Position numbers and translations under genes: made by a program | Shown: piece after piece, positions 7,747 through 10,520 of the stretch | Layout: each line of letters starts with the position of its first letter | How positions within the stretch are numbered: the first letter of the stretch is position 1 | Source: Comamonadaceae bacterium | GTDB lineage: Bacteria; Pseudomonadota; Gammaproteobacteria; Burkholderiales; Burkholderiaceae | Reading direction: 5' to 3' | Assembly: GCA_947455875.1 (NCBI GenBank) | Contig: CANGSD010000018.1 | Span: forward strand, 1 to 10,520 | Length of the DNA stretch: 10,520 nt | Notes under the pieces: model-generated | What the model was told of the DNA's origin: nothing | What the model saw: only the letters and a program-made list of their open reading frames with translations | Databases searched by the model: none

Positions 7747-9798
7747 ATGCCCGCGCCCGCTTCCGCTTCGCCCGCGCCCGCCGACACCTCCCGGCGCGTG
7801 CTGTGGGCGGTGCTGGTGCCGCTGGTGGGGGCCTTGCTGGCGACCTTGGTGTGGCTGGCGGGGCGGCAGGAGGCCTTGCATGTGCAGGGCGATCTGGACC
7901 GCGACACCGCTGCCGCCGCCGATGACATTCGCGCTGGGCTCGAGTACCGTGCACAAAGCTTGCAGGCCTTGAGCGCATCGGGTGGACGCCGCACCGCTTG
8001 GTCCGCCCACGCGACGCAGCTGCTGCGCGATCACCGCGAGCTGCTCAGGATCGAATGGCGTTCCGACACGCTCGTGTCAGTGACGGGCGCTGACTCGCCC
8101 TATCGCCCGCCGGTGTTCGGTTGGTTGCCCCGCTCCGACACGCTGGCCGACGTGCAGCTGGCCTGCGCACAGGCCCGCCGCCAGAGCCAGCCGGCGTATT
8201 CGCAAAGTTATTACCTGCCGCAAAACGACGGGATCGGCCTGGAGGTGATGGACCTGTGCGTGCCGCGCATCAGCGGGGGCACGGTCACCGGCTACGTGGT
8301 GGCCACCTACTCGCTGCGCGAGATCCTGGTCACCCTGGTCGGGCCGCAGCTCACGCGCAATCAGGAGGTGTCGTTCAACGAACCCGATGGCACCCGCCTG
8401 GCCCTGCATGGCACGGCGCAGCGCGGCCGCCGCACCTTCACTTCGCAACAGCTGATGGACCTGGCGGGCAATACGCTGGTTCTGCGGATGAACAGCTGGC
8501 GCGGCGCACCCGATCTGTTCCCCAACGTCCTGACCGCCCTGGTCACGGCCATGTCCATTGCGCTGGTCGCGGTCCTGGCCATGTTGAGCAAAGACACGCG
8601 TCGGCGCGTGCGCGTGGAGCGCGACCTGGCCGAGGCACTGGCTTTTCGCAAGGCCATGGAGAACTCGCTGGTCACTGGCTTGCGCGCCCGCGATCTGCAG
8701 GGCCGCATCACCTACGTCAACTCCGCCTTCTGCGCCATGGTCGGCTTCACCGCCGACGAACTGCTGGGTCAGTCCGGCCCAGCGCCGTACTGGCCTCCCG
8801 AGCTGGCCGACGAGTACCAGATCCGCCAGGAGGTGCGCCTGGCCGGCCAGCACATGCCGCCGCGAGAAGGCTTCGAATCGGTGTTCATGCGCAAGGACGG
8901 CTCGCGCTTCCCGGTCCTCATCATCGAAGCGCCGCTGATCAATGCCAGCGGCGAGCAGACCGGTTGGATGAGCGCTTTCCTGGACATCAGCGAGCAGCGT
9001 CGGGTCGAGGAGCTCTCGCGCGCCACCCAGGAGCGGCTGCAGGCCACGGCCCGCTTGGCCACGGTGGGTGAGATGGCGTCCTTGCTCAGTCACGAACTCA
9101 ACCAGCCGCTGGCGGCGATCTCCAGCTACGCCACGGGATCGCTCAATCTCTTGCAAGGCGGTAACGCGCAGGGCCTGGAGGTGGCCTTGCAGCGCATCGG
9201 CCAGCAGGCCGAGCGCGCGGGTCGGGTGATCAAGAGCGTGCACGACTTTGTGCGGCGTCGCGACCAGGCCCGTGAATCTGTGGCGCCCTTGCGCTTGATC
9301 GAAGCCGTGCTGCCGCTGGTCAACCTGCAGGCGCGCAAGCTGGGCATCACCGTCGTGACCCGTATCGCGCCCGGCCTGCCGCCGGTGCTGTGCGACCGCA
9401 CGATGGTCGAGCAGGTCTTACTCAACCTCGCGCGCAATGCCATGCAGGCCATGGACGAGGCCCGCCCGGCTCGGCCTTCGCTGACCGTGCAGGCCCGGCG
9501 CCTGCCGGCGACGGAGGGCATGGGCCCGGGTTGGCTGGAGTTTTCGGTCGCCGATGTCGGGGCGGGCATTGCACCCGAGGTGCAGGAGCGGCTGTTCACG
9601 CCCTTTTTCACCACCAAGCGCGAGGGCATGGGCCTGGGTCTGTCGCTGTGTCGTACGGTGGTGGAGCAGCACGGCGGCCAGCTGGTGTTCGAGCCCAACC
9701 CGCCGCAAGGTACGATCTTTCGCTTCACGCTGCCGCTGGCCGAATCGCCGACGGCTCTCGACGCGCCGGCGCCCGCCGAGCCCTTGCACACTGACTGA
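7747..9798 (+). CDS. Membrane PAS-domain sensor histidine kinase, DctS-like
   Basis: With the ATG at 7747 the product has 683 residues. After a Pro/Ala-rich tail come a membrane segment (about 18-38), a periplasmic sensor region (about 40-257) with Cys140 and Cys171, a second membrane segment (about 258-280), a PAS domain (about 298-416, ending FLDISEQRR), the phosphoacceptor domain with SHELNQPLAAISSYATGSLN (His449), and an ATPase domain with N box LLNLARNAMQAM (Asn560, Asn564), G1 box DVGAGI (603-608), F box TPFFTTK and G2 box GMGLGLSL. This architecture and the H-box sequence resemble DctS-type kinases that sense C4-dicarboxylates, and more widely the FixL/TodS group; the ligand is inferred. 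The open frame extends back to 7480 inside the nitrilase gene, but that part is a shadow. A GTG at 7720, overlapping the nitrilase stop as GTGA, is a real alternative start adding nine residues. Neither start has a clear ribosome binding site. The cognate regulator gene begins five bases after the stop. Confidence 0.9.
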   Translation: MPAPASASPAPADTSRRVLWAVLVPLVGALLATLVWLAGRQEALHVQGDLDRDTAAAADDIRAGLEYRAQSLQALSASGGRRTAWSAHATQLLRDHRELLRIEWRSDTLVSVTGADSPYRPPVFGWLPRSDTLADVQLACAQARRQSQPAYSQSYYLPQNDGIGLEVMDLCVPRISGGTVTGYVVATYSLREILVTLVGPQLTRNQEVSFNEPDGTRLALHGTAQRGRRTFTSQQLMDLAGNTLVLRMNSWRGAPDLFPNVLTALVTAMSIALVAVLAMLSKDTRRRVRVERDLAEALAFRKAMENSLVTGLRARDLQGRITYVNSAFCAMVGFTADELLGQSGPAPYWPPELADEYQIRQEVRLAGQHMPPREGFESVFMRKDGSRFPVLIIEAPLINASGEQTGWMSAFLDISEQRRVEELSRATQERLQATARLATVGEMASLLSHELNQPLAAISSYATGSLNLLQGGNAQGLEVALQRIGQQAERAGRVIKSVHDFVRRRDQARESVAPLRLIEAVLPLVNLQARKLGITVVTRIAPGLPPVLCDRTMVEQVLLNLARNAMQAMDEARPARPSLTVQARRLPATEGMGPGWLEFSVADVGAGIAPEVQERLFTPFFTTKREGMGLGLSLCRTVVEQHGGQLVFEPNPPQGTIFRFTLPLAESPTALDAPAPAEPLHTD

Positions 9799-9803
9799 CG
9801 CGC

Positions 9804-10430
9804 ATGCAACCCCCCCAGAACGCCACCGTCTACATCGTCGATGACGACGCGGGTGTGCGCGAGGCGCTGGCCTGGCTGCTGCGCTCGCGGCGTCTGGGCA
9901 GCGAGGGCTTTGACAGCGGCCAGGCCTTCGAGGCGCATTTGCAGGCGGGGTTCACGCCGCAGCCGCCGTGCTGTCTGCTGCTGGATGTGCGCATGCCCGG
10001 CCTGAGTGGGCTGGCCTTGTTCGAGACCCTGGTCGAGCGCGGTCTGATCGACGTGATGCCCGTGATCTTCCTCACGGGCCATGCCGATGTGCCCACCGCC
10101 GTCGCGATGGTCAAGCGCGGTGCTTTTGACTTTTGCGAGAAGCCGTTCTCCGACAACGCACTGGTGGACCGGATCGAGCAGGCGATCGCCCGCTCCGCCC
10201 AGGTGGCGCAGGCTCGGCGCGAGCAACAGCGCCTGCAGGCGCGTCTGGCCGAACTCACCCAGCGCGAGCGCGATGTCATGGAGCGGATCGCCCGCGGCCT
10301 GCCCAACAAGCTGATCGCTGACGAGCTGGACATCAGCGTGCGGACCGTCGAGGTCCACCGCGCGCGCGTGTTCGACAAGATGGAGGTGCGCTCGGCCGTC
10401 GAGCTGACCAACGTGCTGCGGGGCGCCTGA
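9804..10430 (+). CDS. FixJ/DctR-type response regulator with LuxR-family HTH
   Basis: A 208-residue two-domain transcription regulator. The receiver domain (about 7-125) begins TVYIVDDDAGVREAL, with the acidic pair Asp13-Asp14. Phosphoacceptor Asp61 is in LLLDVRMPGLSG, Thr91 in FLTGHADVPTAV, and Lys113 in CEKPF; all essential phosphorylation residues are present. A charged, Gln-rich linker (about 130-148), probably helical, leads to a LuxR/FixJ helix-turn-helix at about 149-206: LTQRERDVMERIARGLPNKL, then IADELDISVRTVEVHRARVF. The kinase gene ends five bases upstream, so it is the evident partner. The pair resembles DctS/DctR and FixL/FixJ; DNA targets are not in the window. No clear Shine-Dalgarno sequence precedes the ATG, and translation may be coupled to the kinase gene. 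The last codon directly abuts the stop of a convergent gene. Confidence 0.93.
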   Translation: MQPPQNATVYIVDDDAGVREALAWLLRSRRLGSEGFDSGQAFEAHLQAGFTPQPPCCLLLDVRMPGLSGLALFETLVERGLIDVMPVIFLTGHADVPTAVAMVKRGAFDFCEKPFSDNALVDRIEQAIARSAQVAQARREQQRLQARLAELTQRERDVMERIARGLPNKLIADELDISVRTVEVHRARVFDKMEVRSAVELTNVLRGA

Positions 10431-10438
10431 TCAGGCGC
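10423..10438. repeat. 16-bp perfect palindrome spanning two abutting convergent stop codons
   Basis: The sequence GCGCCTGATCAGGCGC is its own reverse complement. Its centre is TGATCA, where TGA (10428-10430) ends the response regulator and TCA (10431-10433) is the minus-strand TGA of the convergent gene. As RNA it could form a six-base-pair GC-rich stem with a GATC loop from either strand. There is no T-run after the stem on either side, so a classic intrinsic terminator is not supported. It may simply reflect both proteins ending in similar codons. Confidence 0.5.
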
Positions 10439-10520
10439 GCAGGAACACCCGCAGGCTCACCAGCCGGTACAGCCGATACCCCAGGCGCGACAGCTCGAGG
10501 AAGAGGCGAAACGGCGCCAC
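10431..10520 (-). CDS. Unidentified protein, C-terminal 29 residues only (gene enters from the right edge)
   Basis: The minus strand is open from the window edge to a TGA at 10433-10431. The visible residues, beginning APFRLFLELSRLGYRLYRL after a first Val and ending VSLRVFLRA, are rich in Leu and Arg with regular aromatic spacing, consistent with an amphipathic basic helix at the end of a protein. Codon use is GC-rich at third positions, as in the neighbouring genes, which supports real coding. It converges on the response regulator with no intervening base. The fragment is too short to identify a family. The first visible codon, GTG, may be internal valine rather than a start. Confidence 0.5.
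   Translation of the reverse strand: MAPFRLFLELSRLGYRLYRLVSLRVFLRA

Noticed and set aside
8077..10358. Two long minus-strand frames (8077-9243 and 9126-10358) opposite the kinase and regulator
   Set aside because: Both mirror genes with full sets of conserved signalling residues, and neither translation shows a domain.
10423..10450. A bidirectional intrinsic terminator between the convergent genes
   Set aside because: The stem is only about six base pairs with a four-base loop, and no T-run follows it on either strand.
1..10520. CRISPR arrays, tRNA or rRNA genes, insertion sequences, prophage or toxin-antitoxin genes
   Set aside because: No regularly spaced repeats, RNA-gene signatures, transposase motifs or small gene pairs of that kind were seen, and coding genes fill almost the whole window.

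Overview
The window is GC-rich (clearly above 60% by eye) and densely coded, with almost no intergenic DNA. The best reading is chromosomal DNA of a betaproteobacterium, probably order Burkholderiales and perhaps near Comamonadaceae. This rests on the base composition, on glnE diverging from a yhdP-type AsmA-like gene that is followed by a nitrilase-family gene (an arrangement I recall from Burkholderiales), and on the DctS/DctR-like character of the two-component pair. The family-level placement is inference.

Layout. Positions 1-93 (minus) hold the first 31 codons of a predicted lipoprotein gene that runs off the left edge. Positions 105-2861 (minus) are glnE, the bifunctional adenylyltransferase/adenylyl-removase that controls glutamine synthetase. 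A 24-bp gap separates it from a divergent plus-strand series: a 1337-aa YhdP/AsmA-like envelope protein (2886-6899), a nitrilase-superfamily amidohydrolase (6899-7723, sharing one base with yhdP), a membrane PAS sensor histidine kinase (7747-9798) and a FixJ/DctR-type LuxR-HTH response regulator (9804-10430). At 10431 the regulator abuts the 3' end of a minus-strand gene of which only 29 codons are visible.

How the parts relate. GlnE is the nitrogen-assimilation switch. YhdP-family proteins work in the cell envelope and are linked to phospholipid transport to the outer membrane. The amidohydrolase probably acts on a small amide metabolite. The kinase and regulator form a complete phosphorelay with all key residues and resemble pairs that sense C4-dicarboxylates. 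Their target genes are not in the window. The four plus-strand genes have gaps of -1, 23 and 5 nt and could share one transcript.

No tRNA, rRNA, CRISPR array, insertion sequence, prophage or clearly transferred segment was seen. There is no gene-free stretch over 300 bases. Several very long opposite-strand reading frames are high-GC shadows of the real genes. I found no convincing new biological system; the points most worth a second look are listed as findings with modest scores.
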